Shown here piece after piece: positions 8,855 to 19,510 of a stretch of 64,000 nucleotides of DNA. The translations under genes and the position numbers were made by a program. Source of the stretch: Pseudonocardia phyllosphaerae (GTDB lineage: Bacteria > Actinomycetota > Actinomycetes > Mycobacteriales > Pseudonocardiaceae); assembly GCF_046546475.1 (NCBI RefSeq), contig NZ_JBKGXS010000013.1, forward strand, positions 26,733 through 90,732. The letters are read 5' to 3'. The notes below the pieces were generated by a model, which was given only the letters and a program-made list of their open reading frames with translations, was not told the DNA's origin and did not search any database. How positions within the stretch are numbered: the first letter of the stretch is position 1; each line of letters opens with the position of its first letter.

Positions 8855-9493
8855 TCAGTAGTCGAACGACGGGTCCTCGGTCCGGGTCCGCTTCAGCTCG
8901 AAGAAGTGCGGGTAGCTCGCCAGCAGCCGCGACCCGTCGAACACCCGGCCTGCCTCCTCGCCCTTCGGCACGACCGAGATGACCGGGCCGAAGAAGGCGA
9001 CGCCGTCGATGTGGATGGTGGGGGTGCCGACGTCGAGCCCGACGGGGTCCATGCCCTCGTGGTGGCTGGCGCGAAGCTTCTCGTCGTACTCGGTGGAGGT
9101 GGCGGCCTCGGCGAGCTCGGCGGGCAGCCCGACCTGGTCGAGGGACTCACGGATCACGGCGTCGAGGTCGTCCTTGCGGCCGCGGTCGTGGATCCGCTCC
9201 CCCATCGCGGTGTAGAGCGGGCCGAGGACGTCGTCGCCCTTCTGCTCGGCGGCGGCGATGCAGACCCGCACCGGGCCCCACGCCTTGCGCATCAGCTCGG
9301 CGTAGTCCTCGGGCAGGTCACGGCCCTCGTTGAGGACGGCGAGGCTCATGACGTGCCAGTGCACGTCGACGTCGCGGACCTTCTCGACCTCGAGGATCCA
9401 GCGGGAGGTCAGCCACGCCCACGGACAGCGCGGGTCGAACCACACGTCGACGCGGGCGGTCGTGCCGGCGGCGGACTCAGCGGAAGTCGTCAT
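8855..9493 (-). CDS. DsbA-family, mycothiol-dependent nitroreductase (Rv2466c-like)
   Basis: 212 residues with a thioredoxin-fold start (VDVWFDPRCPWAW) and conserved segments of the Rv2466c family: TSRWILEVEKVRD, HVMSLAVLNE, WGPVRVCIAA, PLYTAMGERIH, DVGTPTIHIDGVAFFGPV and SYPHFFELKRTRTE. The active site is CPWA, with Cys23 present but Ala26 where Rv2466c (from memory) has the second cysteine; a one-cysteine site fits a mechanism using mycothiol as the resolving thiol. It is cytoplasmic. The ATG at 9493 gives the length of relatives. It is divergent from pepN with about 100 bases between the two starts. Confidence 0.88.
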   Translation of the reverse strand: MTTSAESAAGTTARVDVWFDPRCPWAWLTSRWILEVEKVRDVDVHWHVMSLAVLNEGRDLPEDYAELMRKAWGPVRVCIAAAEQKGDDVLGPLYTAMGERIHDRGRKDDLDAVIRESLDQVGLPAELAEAATSTEYDEKLRASHHEGMDPVGLDVGTPTIHIDGVAFFGPVISVVPKGEEAGRVFDGSRLLASYPHFFELKRTRTEDPSFDY

Positions 9494-9597
9494 GTCCGTG
9501 GCAACGACGCGGCGGCGGGACTGATTCCTGCGGGCCCACGACCGGGGCACGTGATTGGATGCCACGAGACCATCTCCGAGAGGACCAGAGCACCTCC

Positions 9598-12213
<2,616 letters not shown>

Positions 12214-12228
12214 CCGTGCACGGCAGAA

Positions 12229-12258
12229 GGGGCTCGGGAGCAGCAGCTCCCGAGCCCC
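12229..12258. terminator. Bidirectional rho-independent-type hairpin
   Basis: Perfect 13-bp stem GGGGCTCGGGAGC / GCTCCCGAGCCCC with an AGCA loop, sitting between the converging pepN and the small Cys-rich gene. There is no T-tract, which is usual for high-GC actinomycete terminators. Confidence 0.85.
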
Positions 12259-12273
12259 GTCAGCTGTCGGTGG

Positions 12274-12627
12274 TCAGCCGCGGAGACGGTCCACGAAACG
12301 CCGCAGCGCCCCGGGCCGCTCCCCGAGCAGCTGGAACTTCCCGCAGACCGCGGCCCCGCAGGCCCCGCAGTCGGTGCCCGCGCGAAAGTGGTCGTGCATC
12401 TCCTCCGGGTGCCCGCAGGCGCAGGTCCGGGTCGCCGGCACGGCCGGGGGCATCGGGGAGATCGGTTCGCGCCCGGCGGGCTCGACCGGTCCACGCTGGC
12501 TCGGCACCTGCGGTGTGACGGCGGGCAGTCCGGTCGGCGGTGTGAGGACCGCCGCCGAGGGAGCGGAGTTCTGCGAGTCGTGCCCGTGTCGCTGGGGACG
12601 CGGGCTCCCGTCGTACGAGTGCGCCAT
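12274..12627 (-). CDS. Small protein with Cys/His zinc-ribbon-like C-terminus, unknown function
   Basis: 117 residues from the ATG at 12627, preceded by a near-perfect AAGGAGG ribosome binding site. The first 60 residues are proline-rich and look disordered. The C-terminal half has C-A-C-G-H, an H-x-H and C-G-A-C-G-A-A-V-C, a set of cysteines and histidines compatible with a zinc ribbon. I do not recognise the family. It lies 161 bases downstream of the histidine kinase on the same strand and ends at the shared terminator. It could be a separately promoted zinc-binding adaptor; no function is proposed. Confidence 0.75.
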   Translation of the reverse strand: MAHSYDGSPRPQRHGHDSQNSAPSAAVLTPPTGLPAVTPQVPSQRGPVEPAGREPISPMPPAVPATRTCACGHPEEMHDHFRAGTDCGACGAAVCGKFQLLGERPGALRRFVDRLRG

Positions 12628-12788
12628 GGTCAGCCTCCTTCGTGCCTGCGGCGGGCCGGTGCAGTCGTTGCACCGGGCGCCGCGTGTGACCGAGTATGCG
12701 ATCACCGGCGGCCGAAGGGAATGACACGGAGCGTTCACGATCGCGTGCAGTGCGGGATTCCCCCACTCGCGAGGTGGGTGTCACCCGT

Positions 12789-14435
12789 TCAGGTGGCAAC
12801 CGGGAGCGTGAGCACGGCCAGACAGCCCCGCGGACTGTCCGCCGACCGGAGCACCAGGTCACCCTGATGCTCGTACGCCAGTTGGGCGCTGATGTGCAGC
12901 CCGAGGCCGGAGCCGCCGGCGCTCTCGTCGTGTACGCCGCGGCGCAGCACGATCTCCTCCTGCCCGGGTGGCAGGCCGGGACCGCTGTCGCGCACCTCGA
13001 TCCGGACGACCCCCTCGCCCGACGAACAGGCCCGGACCCGGACCGGGGCGCCGGGGGCGTGCCGCCGGCAGTTCTCCAGCAGGTTCGTGACGACCTGGCG
13101 GGACACCTTCTCCGGCGCGGCGACCGGTGGCAGGCCCGGCTCGACCTCCAGGGTGACGCCCGCCTGGGCGCGCAGCCGGACCAGCTGCTCGAGCACCGGC
13201 TCGACGTGGTGCACCGGTGCCTGCGCGGGGACGGCACCGTTCGCCCGCCCGTTGCCCGCGGCGGCCGGTTCCGGGGGAACCCAGGCCTGGGTGTCCGCCG
13301 TCGGAAGCGGCCCGAAGTCGAGCAACTCGGCGTCGCCCTCGGCCGGGACGTACACCGGCTCGGGATCGGCCACCGGCGCGGTCGCCACGCCCGGAGCGTG
13401 CGCGAGCAGCGGGTTCTCCAGCATGTGCCGCAGGCGGACCAGCTCGGACAGCACGGCCTCGCGCATCCGGGCGGTCTCCGGGTCCTGCGCGTCGTGCGAG
13501 AGCAGGTGCGCGGCACCGGCGAGACCGGCGAGACCGTTCTTCAGCTCGTGGTCGCGCTCGGCGGCGAGCTCGGTCGCGCGCTCCAGGCGCCGCGCCGCGT
13601 CCCCGGTCATCTCCTGGCTGCGGGAGTAGTCGTCCTGGAACCGGGACACCGTGCGCAGCGCCAGGGTGAGCAGCGCCGAGAGCACGACGGCCATGCCTGC
13701 CAGCCGCAGCGCCGGATAGGTCAGGCCGTCGATCGGCTCGGCGGGCACCACCGAGCGGTACAGCTGGGACACCGCGACGACGACCATGCCCAGCCCCAGC
13801 CGGGACCGGACCCGGCTCTGGCGCCGGTACCCGTCGAACAGGAACAGCACGGCGACGACGGTCCAGCCGGTCTGCGCGACGATCGAGACCAGCGGCCCGT
13901 AGGTCAGCGCCGCGACCAGCGGTGTCTCCTCCTGCGCCGCGACGATCCCGCCGAGCAGCAGTGCGAGCACCAGCAGCACCCAGCCACCCCAGGCGCCGAG
14001 CCGCGCGGGTGGCCGCAGCGCCGCGAGCAGCATGCAGTAGACGACCAGCAGCATGACCAGCACCGCCAGCCGGGCCACGCCTCCGCCGTTGCGCACGACC
14101 AGCGCGGAGATCGGCATGATCACCACGCCGTAGAGCAGCAGCGCCGCGCCGAACCAGGACGGCCGCGGGTCCTCGGTCAGCCGCCCGGTGACCAGGGCGA
14201 CGATCGCCGCGGCCGAGCCGACGCCCGCCGCGGCCAGGGTGAGGATCGAGACGGCCTGGCCGAGGTCGATCCCGCGATCGGCGACGTAGGCGGGGCGGGT
14301 GAAGGCGACGACGAGCACGCACAGCGCGACGACGACCAGCACGTCGGCGAGGTGCCCGGCGACGAACCGCCACCGCCGGTGCCTGCCGAGGACACCGCTG
14401 AACCCGCCCGCCACGTGCCCTCCCCGAGACCCCAC
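12789..14435 (-). CDS. Membrane sensor histidine kinase
   Basis: 548 residues. The N-terminal 290 residues hold about eight predicted membrane helices without a recognisable ligand domain. The transmitter has a phosphoacceptor in the H-box ERDHELKNGLAGL, then a proline/alanine-rich insert, an N-box NLLENCRRHAP, a G1 box DSGPGLPPG and a G2 box GSGLGLHIS, so it is a complete HATPase kinase. It starts with GTG at 14435 and lies 90 bases after the response regulator gene on the same strand, the expected partner. The stimulus is unknown; a membrane-embedded sensor of this type often reads membrane or lipid state, which is inference. Confidence 0.9.
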   Translation of the reverse strand: MGSRGGHVAGGFSGVLGRHRRWRFVAGHLADVLVVVALCVLVVAFTRPAYVADRGIDLGQAVSILTLAAAGVGSAAAIVALVTGRLTEDPRPSWFGAALLLYGVVIMPISALVVRNGGGVARLAVLVMLLVVYCMLLAALRPPARLGAWGGWVLLVLALLLGGIVAAQEETPLVAALTYGPLVSIVAQTGWTVVAVLFLFDGYRRQSRVRSRLGLGMVVVAVSQLYRSVVPAEPIDGLTYPALRLAGMAVVLSALLTLALRTVSRFQDDYSRSQEMTGDAARRLERATELAAERDHELKNGLAGLAGAAHLLSHDAQDPETARMREAVLSELVRLRHMLENPLLAHAPGVATAPVADPEPVYVPAEGDAELLDFGPLPTADTQAWVPPEPAAAGNGRANGAVPAQAPVHHVEPVLEQLVRLRAQAGVTLEVEPGLPPVAAPEKVSRQVVTNLLENCRRHAPGAPVRVRACSSGEGVVRIEVRDSGPGLPPGQEEIVLRRGVHDESAGGSGLGLHISAQLAYEHQGDLVLRSADSPRGCLAVLTLPVAT

Positions 14436-14525
14436 ATCGTCGAGCTACGGATGATAGTGCGAGACCCTGACAGTTTCCCCGGCTCGTCCCGGCCCGGGGT
14501 CCGGCCCGGATCGTCGGGCGTCCGC

Positions 14526-15191
14526 TCAGATCCCGGCGGCCTTGCGGTACAGCGCGACCGCCTCCAGCTGGGAGCCGACCTCGAGCTTGGTCAGCACCGC
14601 CCGGATCTGGGTGCGCACGGTCGCCAGCGACACCACGAAGTGGTCGGCGACGGACTGGGCCCGCTTGCCCCCGGCCAGCAGGGCGAGCACCTCGCGCTCG
14701 CGCTGGGTGAGCCTGCCGAGCTTCTCGTGCAGGTCGCGGCGCTCGTCGCGGCGCCGGTGGTGCAGTTCGATGAGCTGTTCGCGGCGCCCGGGCGGCATGA
14801 TCGAGCGCCCGGCGCGGGCCTCGCGGATCGCGTTGAGCAGCGCCGGGAACGGGGCGTTCTTCGGAACGAACACGAACCCACCGGCGTCGAGCGCGGCGCC
14901 GACCCGGCCGGCGTCGGAGCTGCCGGTGAGGACGACGACCCGCCAGCCCGCCTCGACCAGCGGCCCGACGAGCCGGACCCCGTCGATCCGATTGCCCTCG
15001 CCGTCGCGGCCCAGGTCGAGGTCGAGCACGATCAGGCCCGGGCCGGTGCGGCGGGCGTGGTCGAGCACGCCCTGCTTGGAGCGGACGGGGACGAACGTCG
15101 CGTCCTCGCCCTCGGCACGCAGGTTCAAGGCCAGCGCCGACCCCACGAGCTCGTGGTCGTCGACGATCAGGATGGGGCTGGTCACCGTCAT
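14526..15191 (-). CDS. NarL/LuxR-family response regulator
   Basis: 221 residues. The receiver domain (1-125) has the acidic pair in LIVDDHE, the phosphorylated Asp in LIVLDLDLG, the Thr in VVVLTGSS and the Lys in FVPKN. The C-terminal LuxR-type helix-turn-helix reads LTQREREVLALLAGG and SLATVRTQIRAVLTKLEV. An insertion GRDGEGNRIDGVRLV after the phospho-Asp is longer than usual. It is the first gene of a regulator-kinase pair with the histidine kinase downstream; the 140 bases before its start should hold the promoter. It is a DNA-binding transcription factor with unknown targets. Confidence 0.92.
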   Translation of the reverse strand: MTVTSPILIVDDHELVGSALALNLRAEGEDATFVPVRSKQGVLDHARRTGPGLIVLDLDLGRDGEGNRIDGVRLVGPLVEAGWRVVVLTGSSDAGRVGAALDAGGFVFVPKNAPFPALLNAIREARAGRSIMPPGRREQLIELHHRRRDERRDLHEKLGRLTQREREVLALLAGGKRAQSVADHFVVSLATVRTQIRAVLTKLEVGSQLEAVALYRKAAGI

Positions 15192-15331
15192 GCCGGGACC
15201 GCCTCCGCCGGGCGCGCCATGGGAGGGATCTTAGGCCGTCCGGCCCTTCCCGTGTGGACCACACACCGGACGGACCGAATTTCCGACCGGATATCGCAAA
15301 GCTGCTGCCGGTCGGCGAGCTGCTCCTCCGG

Positions 15332-15814
15332 TCAGGGGCGGGAGCCGGCCTGGTCGGCCAGCATGCGCAGCCCGGAGAGGATCCCGTTGAACAGGTCGCC
15401 CTCCTTGAACGAGGCGACCATGCTCATCAGGGCCAGCTTCGCGCCGCGGTCGGGCAGCCGGACCTTCGCCTCGGAGCCGGTGACGATCTCCAGGATCCGC
15501 TGACCGGGGCTGACGGCGACGAGCACCGCGTCCTCGTGGCCATCGATCCGGCCGTGCAGCTCGATCGCGGTCGCCCGGGAGTCCTCGCTGAGGTCACCGA
15601 TGTAGAGCGCGAAGCGCAGCCCGGTCTCGCGGCTGGTCAGCGTCAGCGCGTCGTCCAGGCGGGCGAGCTCCACCGGGGAGAACGGCTGCTCGGACTGGTC
15701 CGGCTCGCGGAACTGGTCGGCGGCCGAGACGCGCCCGGACCCGGTGACCACGGAGCCCTCGGGCAGGTCCCGCTCGTCGCCGGAGAAGACGGTCACTCCA
15801 CTACCACTTGCCAC
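15332..15814 (-). CDS. DUF5130-type protein, unknown function
   Basis: 160 residues from a GTG at 15814 that has a GGAGG five bases upstream; longer in-frame starts would run deep into the preceding gene. It resembles actinobacterial DUF5130 proteins, which recall TPM-domain folds: LDDALTLTSRETGLRFALYIGDLS, HEDAVLVAVSPGQRILEIVTGSEAKVRL and a C-terminal helix pair LALMSMVASFKEGDLFNGI. No signal peptide or membrane helix is visible. The start overlaps the CtaJ-like gene by 14 bases, so the two are translationally coupled. It is the last gene of the rfbB-rfbC-ugd-DUF2252 run. Confidence 0.75.
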   Translation of the reverse strand: MASGSGVTVFSGDERDLPEGSVVTGSGRVSAADQFREPDQSEQPFSPVELARLDDALTLTSRETGLRFALYIGDLSEDSRATAIELHGRIDGHEDAVLVAVSPGQRILEIVTGSEAKVRLPDRGAKLALMSMVASFKEGDLFNGILSGLRMLADQAGSRP

Positions 15815-16067
15815 CGGTACCTCCGCGCGTCTCGGTGTGGTCGGAACCCGCCGGGACCGCACCGTGCGGGTGGTCCGCGTGGTGGTGGTCGGCATGGCCG
15901 TCACCGGCCGGGTTCGCGATCCAGAACAGGGGCTCGTAGCGCCAGGGGTCGCCCGCCGACCAGCGGGTCCGCTTGCCCCGGCGCCGGGAGGCGACCAGGA
16001 GCCAGATACCCGCGTAGAGGGCGACCGGCGCGCCCACGTACACCAGCAGTGTTTCCAGGACGGTCAC
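15801..16067 (-). CDS. Small one-helix membrane protein, CtaJ-like
   Basis: 88 residues with one N-terminal membrane helix (VLETLLVYVGAPVALYAGIWLLVA), a basic stop-transfer RRRGKR and a segment W-R-Y-E-P-L-F-W-I-A-N-P, followed by a His-rich tail (DGHADHHHADHPHG). The opening MTVLET and the RYEP.FW block resemble the small aa3-type cytochrome oxidase subunit CtaJ of actinobacteria as I remember it. The His cluster could bind metal. No other oxidase gene is in the window, so the oxidase link is tentative. Its last bases overlap the DUF5130 start. Confidence 0.6.
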   Translation of the reverse strand: MTVLETLLVYVGAPVALYAGIWLLVASRRRGKRTRWSAGDPWRYEPLFWIANPAGDGHADHHHADHPHGAVPAGSDHTETRGGTGGKW

Positions 16068-16077
16068 GGGGGAGAAC

Positions 16078-17520
16078 CTATCCGATCGAGCCGCCCGGGA
16101 TCTGCTCAGGTGTCCGGTCCGACAGCCGCCCGGACGCGATCGCGCCCAGCAGCGCGTCGTGGTCGGCCTCGGTCTGGTCGGCGTAGAGCCGGGCGAAGGT
16201 GCGCAGTGCCCGCGCCGCCTTGCCGCCCTTGCCCAGGTAGCCGGCGATCATCGACGCCCCTGACGTACGGGCGTGCCCCTTGGCCAGCAGCTTCCCGCAG
16301 ACCTCGGCGTAGTCGGTGAGCGCCTTGGCCGACAGCGAGTCCGGCTCGATCGCGCCCTTCATGTCGCGGAACTGGCGGACGTAGTACTGGCGGCCGTTGA
16401 TCGTGGTCCAGCCCAGCAGCGGGTCGGACACCGTCTGCAGCGCCTGCTGGTACTCCACGACCCGCTGGCCCTGGTGGTCGTGCCAGGCCGTCCCGCCGTG
16501 CACGAACGGCGCGACGACCGACCGGCGGGCCTGCTTGAGCTGCAGGAACAGCACGTCGTCGGGGCTGGAGCCCTCGCAGAGCACCAGGTAGGCGCGCAGC
16601 CCCACCGACCCGACGCCGACGACCTTGTGGGCCACGTCCGTGGCGTGGTAGCCGCCGAGGATCCGGGCCCAGTGCGGCGGGAGTGTCTCCAGGTAGCCGT
16701 CGAGCGCGCCGAGGATCCGCTCGGTGTCGGCGTCGTCGGGGTGGGTGATCAGCGGCGGCTCGGTGACGATCCGGCGCTCGCCGCCCTCGTCGGTGACGAA
16801 CCGGGGCAGCGCCCGGTCGCTGGTGCGCTTGCGGGCCCGGCGGGCGGCCTTGTCGATGGCGTCGCGGGCGCTGCCGTGGTCGGCGTGCAGTGCCTCGACG
16901 TCCATGATGTCGAACGAGCGCTTGAGCAGCGGCTGCTCGGCCAGGGTCGCGACGTGCTCGGCGTAGGCCCGCACACAGCCCTCGACGGCGTCGCCGCACT
17001 CGTCCTCCGAGGCGCCGGAGTCGCGCCCGGCGACCCAGGTCGAGGTGACCAGCCGGCGCAGGTCCCACTCCCAGGCGCCCGGGTGGGCCTCGTCGAAGTC
17101 GTTGAGGTCGAAGACCAGCTCGCGCTCCGGGGAGGCGTAGAACCCGAAGTTGCCCAGGTGGGCGTCGCCGCAGATCACCGGGTGGATCCCGGTCGCGGGG
17201 AGCTGGGCGAAGTCCGCGGCGTTCAGCGCCGCGGCGCCGCGCAGGAACGCGTGCGGGGACTTCGCCATCCGCTCGATCCGCAGCGGCACCAGCTCATCCA
17301 CCCGGCCGGAGTTGGTCCGCTCCACGAGGTCGACCGGGTCCACCCGGCGCAACGACGGCGACCACTCGGCCAGCGACGACCGCTTCGCCCGCTGCCGCAG
17401 GTCCTTGCCGAGGCGGTAGCGCTCGGCGCGCGGGGTCGAGGGCCGGGTCAGCGTGCCGAACGCGTCGCGGGCCGCCCCTTCGAGGATCGAGTGGCCGTCG
17501 AACACCGGGTGCGTGGTCAC
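16078..17520 (-). CDS. DUF2252 family protein
   Basis: 480 residues from a GTG at 17520. It has kinase-like hallmarks of DUF2252: VICGDAHLGNFGFY and VFDLNDFDEA (metal and phosphate positions), VGVGSVGLRAYLVLCEG and YVRQFRDMKG. The family shares a distant protein-kinase or phosphotransferase fold; no reaction has been firmly shown. Cytoplasmic by appearance. It starts nine bases after ugd and is followed ten bases later by the CtaJ-like gene, so it is embedded in an operon otherwise headed by nucleotide-sugar genes, suggesting a possible phosphotransfer to a sugar-related substrate (inference). Confidence 0.88.
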   Translation of the reverse strand: MTTHPVFDGHSILEGAARDAFGTLTRPSTPRAERYRLGKDLRQRAKRSSLAEWSPSLRRVDPVDLVERTNSGRVDELVPLRIERMAKSPHAFLRGAAALNAADFAQLPATGIHPVICGDAHLGNFGFYASPERELVFDLNDFDEAHPGAWEWDLRRLVTSTWVAGRDSGASEDECGDAVEGCVRAYAEHVATLAEQPLLKRSFDIMDVEALHADHGSARDAIDKAARRARKRTSDRALPRFVTDEGGERRIVTEPPLITHPDDADTERILGALDGYLETLPPHWARILGGYHATDVAHKVVGVGSVGLRAYLVLCEGSSPDDVLFLQLKQARRSVVAPFVHGGTAWHDHQGQRVVEYQQALQTVSDPLLGWTTINGRQYYVRQFRDMKGAIEPDSLSAKALTDYAEVCGKLLAKGHARTSGASMIAGYLGKGGKAARALRTFARLYADQTEADHDALLGAIASGRLSDRTPEQIPGGSIG

Positions 17521-17529
17521 GCGGGTGTT

Positions 17530-18870
17530 CTACAGGTTCCGGCGGCCGAGTGCCCGGTAGGTCCAGCCGGCGGCCTCCCAGGCCTCCCGGTCCAGGGCGT
17601 TGCGGCCGTCGAGCACCCGGCGGGTCTTCACGACCTTCCCGAACGCGGCCGGGTCGAGCTCCTTGTACTGGCGCCACTCGGTGAGCAGCAGCACCGCGTC
17701 GGCGTTGCGCGCCGCCTCCTCCGGGGTGTCGACACAGTCGAGCTGCGCCCAGTGCCTGCGCACGTTCTCCCCCGCCTGCGGGTCGGTGACCAGCACGGTC
17801 GCCCCCTGCAGCTGCAGCTGCGCGGCCACGTTCAGCGCCGGGGAGTCCCGGATGTCGTCGGACTCGGGCTTGAACGCCGCCCCCAGCACCGCGATCCGCT
17901 TGCCCAGCAGCGACCCGTCGCAGACCTGGCGGGCCAGCTCCACCATCCGGATCCGCCGCCGCATGTTGATGTTGTCGACCTCCCGCAGGAAGGTCAGCGC
18001 CTGGTCGGCACCCAGCTCACCGGCCCGCGCCATGAACGCCCGGATGTCCTTCGGAAGGCAGCCCCCGCCGAAGCCGAGCCCGGCGTTGAGGAACTTGCGC
18101 CCGATCCGGTCGTCGTGCCCGATCGCGTCCGCGAGCTGCTTGACGTCGGCACCGGTCGCCTCGCACAGCTCGGCCATCGCGTTGATGAAGCTGATCTTCG
18201 TGGCCAGGAACGAGTTCGCCGCGGTCTTCACCATCTCCGCGGTCGCGTAGTCGGTGACGACCTTCGGGGTCTCGTCGGCGACGATCCGGGCGTACACCGT
18301 GTCCAGGACCTGCTCGGCGCGGGCGCCGTCCGGGCCGTCCGGGATGCCGTAGACCAGCCGGTCCGGGTGCAGCGTGTCCTGCACCGCGAAGCCCTCCCGC
18401 AGGAACTCCGGGTTCCAGGCCAGCACCGCGTCCGGCACCCGCTCGGCCACCAGCTCCGCCAGCCGCGCCGCCGTCCCCACCGGCACCGTCGACTTCCCGA
18501 CGACCAGCTCGCCGGGCCCCAGCACGTCCAGCAGCGACGCCGTCGCCATCTCCACGTACGTCAGGTCCGCGGCGTACTCACCACGCCGCTGCGGCGTCCC
18601 GACGCACAGGAAGTGCACCGCCGCACCCTCGGCGTCCTTGATGTCGGAGGTGAAGCTCAGCCGCCCCGACGCCAGCGAGCGCCGCAGCAGCTCCTCGAAC
18701 CCCGGCTCGAAGAACGGCACCCGCCCCTGCGCCAGCCCCTCGGCCTTCGCCACGTCGTTCTCGACGCCGACGACCTCGTGCCCCAGCTCGGCCATCGACG
18801 CCGCGTGCACGGCCCCCAGATAGCCGCAGCCGATCACCGAGATCTTCAGCGGGCGCTCACTCTCCGACAT
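17530..18870 (-). CDS. ugd: UDP-glucose 6-dehydrogenase
   Basis: 446 residues. The N-terminal Rossmann fold begins ISVIGCGYLGAVHAASMAE; the catalytic cysteine is Cys271 in GFGGGCLPKD; KSTVPVGT, EFLREG and the C-terminal GAAFKPESDDIRDSP complete the family pattern. It oxidises UDP-glucose to UDP-glucuronate with two NAD+. The ATG at 18870 gives the family length. It lies ten bases after rfbC and nine before the DUF2252 gene, in one operon. It would supply glucuronate to the exopolysaccharide encoded downstream in the window, or to another uronic-acid polymer. Confidence 0.95.
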   Translation of the reverse strand: MSESERPLKISVIGCGYLGAVHAASMAELGHEVVGVENDVAKAEGLAQGRVPFFEPGFEELLRRSLASGRLSFTSDIKDAEGAAVHFLCVGTPQRRGEYAADLTYVEMATASLLDVLGPGELVVGKSTVPVGTAARLAELVAERVPDAVLAWNPEFLREGFAVQDTLHPDRLVYGIPDGPDGARAEQVLDTVYARIVADETPKVVTDYATAEMVKTAANSFLATKISFINAMAELCEATGADVKQLADAIGHDDRIGRKFLNAGLGFGGGCLPKDIRAFMARAGELGADQALTFLREVDNINMRRRIRMVELARQVCDGSLLGKRIAVLGAAFKPESDDIRDSPALNVAAQLQLQGATVLVTDPQAGENVRRHWAQLDCVDTPEEAARNADAVLLLTEWRQYKELDPAAFGKVVKTRRVLDGRNALDREAWEAAGWTYRALGRRNL

Positions 18871-18880
18871 GGCGCGCACG

Positions 18881-19510
18881 CTATCGGGTGCCGCGCAGTG
18901 CCCGGTACTGCTCGTCGCACAGATTGACGAGAGGCAACGCGCCGGCGTCGAGGGCGTGGCGCAGGCTCGGGGCGGCGCGGTCCTTGCCGGACACGACCGG
19001 GTCGAGCCCTGGCACCCAGGGCAGCGCGAGGTCCGGATCGAACGGGTCGATGCCGTGCTCGGCGGACGGGTCGTAGGAGGTGCTGCACAGGTAGCCGACG
19101 ACGGTGCCGTCCTCGAGCGCCTGGAACCCGTGGCCGAGCCCTTCGGCCAGGTAGACGGCCCGGCCGTCGTCGGCGGAGAGGTCGACGGCCTCGTGGCGGC
19201 CGAACGTCGGCGAGCCGCGCCGCAGGTCGACGAGCACGTCGCGGATCGAGCCTGCGTCGACGTGGACGTACTTGGCCTGCCCGGGCGGGACGTCGGCGTA
19301 GTGGATCCCGCGGATCACGCCGCGGCGCGACACCGACCGGTTGGCCTGGGCGAGCGTCAGGTCGAAGCCGAGCGCCGCGCGGAACGCCGGGGCCTGGAAC
19401 GGCGCGGCGAACGTGCCACGGTCGTCGGGGAAGACCCGCGGCTCGAACAGCCAGGCGCCGTCGATCGTCAGCGGGGTGGCGGTCATCGTGGGGGTCGAGA
19501 TGCTGGTCAT
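18881..19510 (-). CDS. rfbC: dTDP-4-dehydrorhamnose 3,5-epimerase
   Basis: 209 residues, RmlC cupin fold. RGVIRGIHYA carries the catalytic His region and GLGHGFQAL a second conserved His; DRGTFA and the C-terminal SGKDR are also typical. The ATG at 19510 overlaps the rfbB stop as ATGA, which settles the start even though a more internal ATG exists. It epimerises dTDP-4-keto-6-deoxyglucose at C3 and C5 in dTDP-L-rhamnose synthesis. A second, different RmlC-like gene lies at 27587. Confidence 0.93.
   Translation of the reverse strand: MTSISTPTMTATPLTIDGAWLFEPRVFPDDRGTFAAPFQAPAFRAALGFDLTLAQANRSVSRRGVIRGIHYADVPPGQAKYVHVDAGSIRDVLVDLRRGSPTFGRHEAVDLSADDGRAVYLAEGLGHGFQALEDGTVVGYLCSTSYDPSAEHGIDPFDPDLALPWVPGLDPVVSGKDRAAPSLRHALDAGALPLVNLCDEQYRALRGTR

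Noticed and set aside
8930..9493. Loss of the second active-site cysteine in the DsbA-like protein as a defect
   Set aside because: A CPWA site is, as far as I recall, common among actinobacterial relatives and works with mycothiol, so it is not evidence of decay.
12859..15264. An 801-codon minus-strand ORF across the two-component genes
   Set aside because: It runs in another frame of the histidine kinase and response regulator and is Arg/Ala-rich; the real genes carry all catalytic motifs.
16273..18927. An 884-codon plus-strand ORF
   Set aside because: It is antisense to the DUF2252 and ugd genes, both with clear motifs, and has no domain-like composition.
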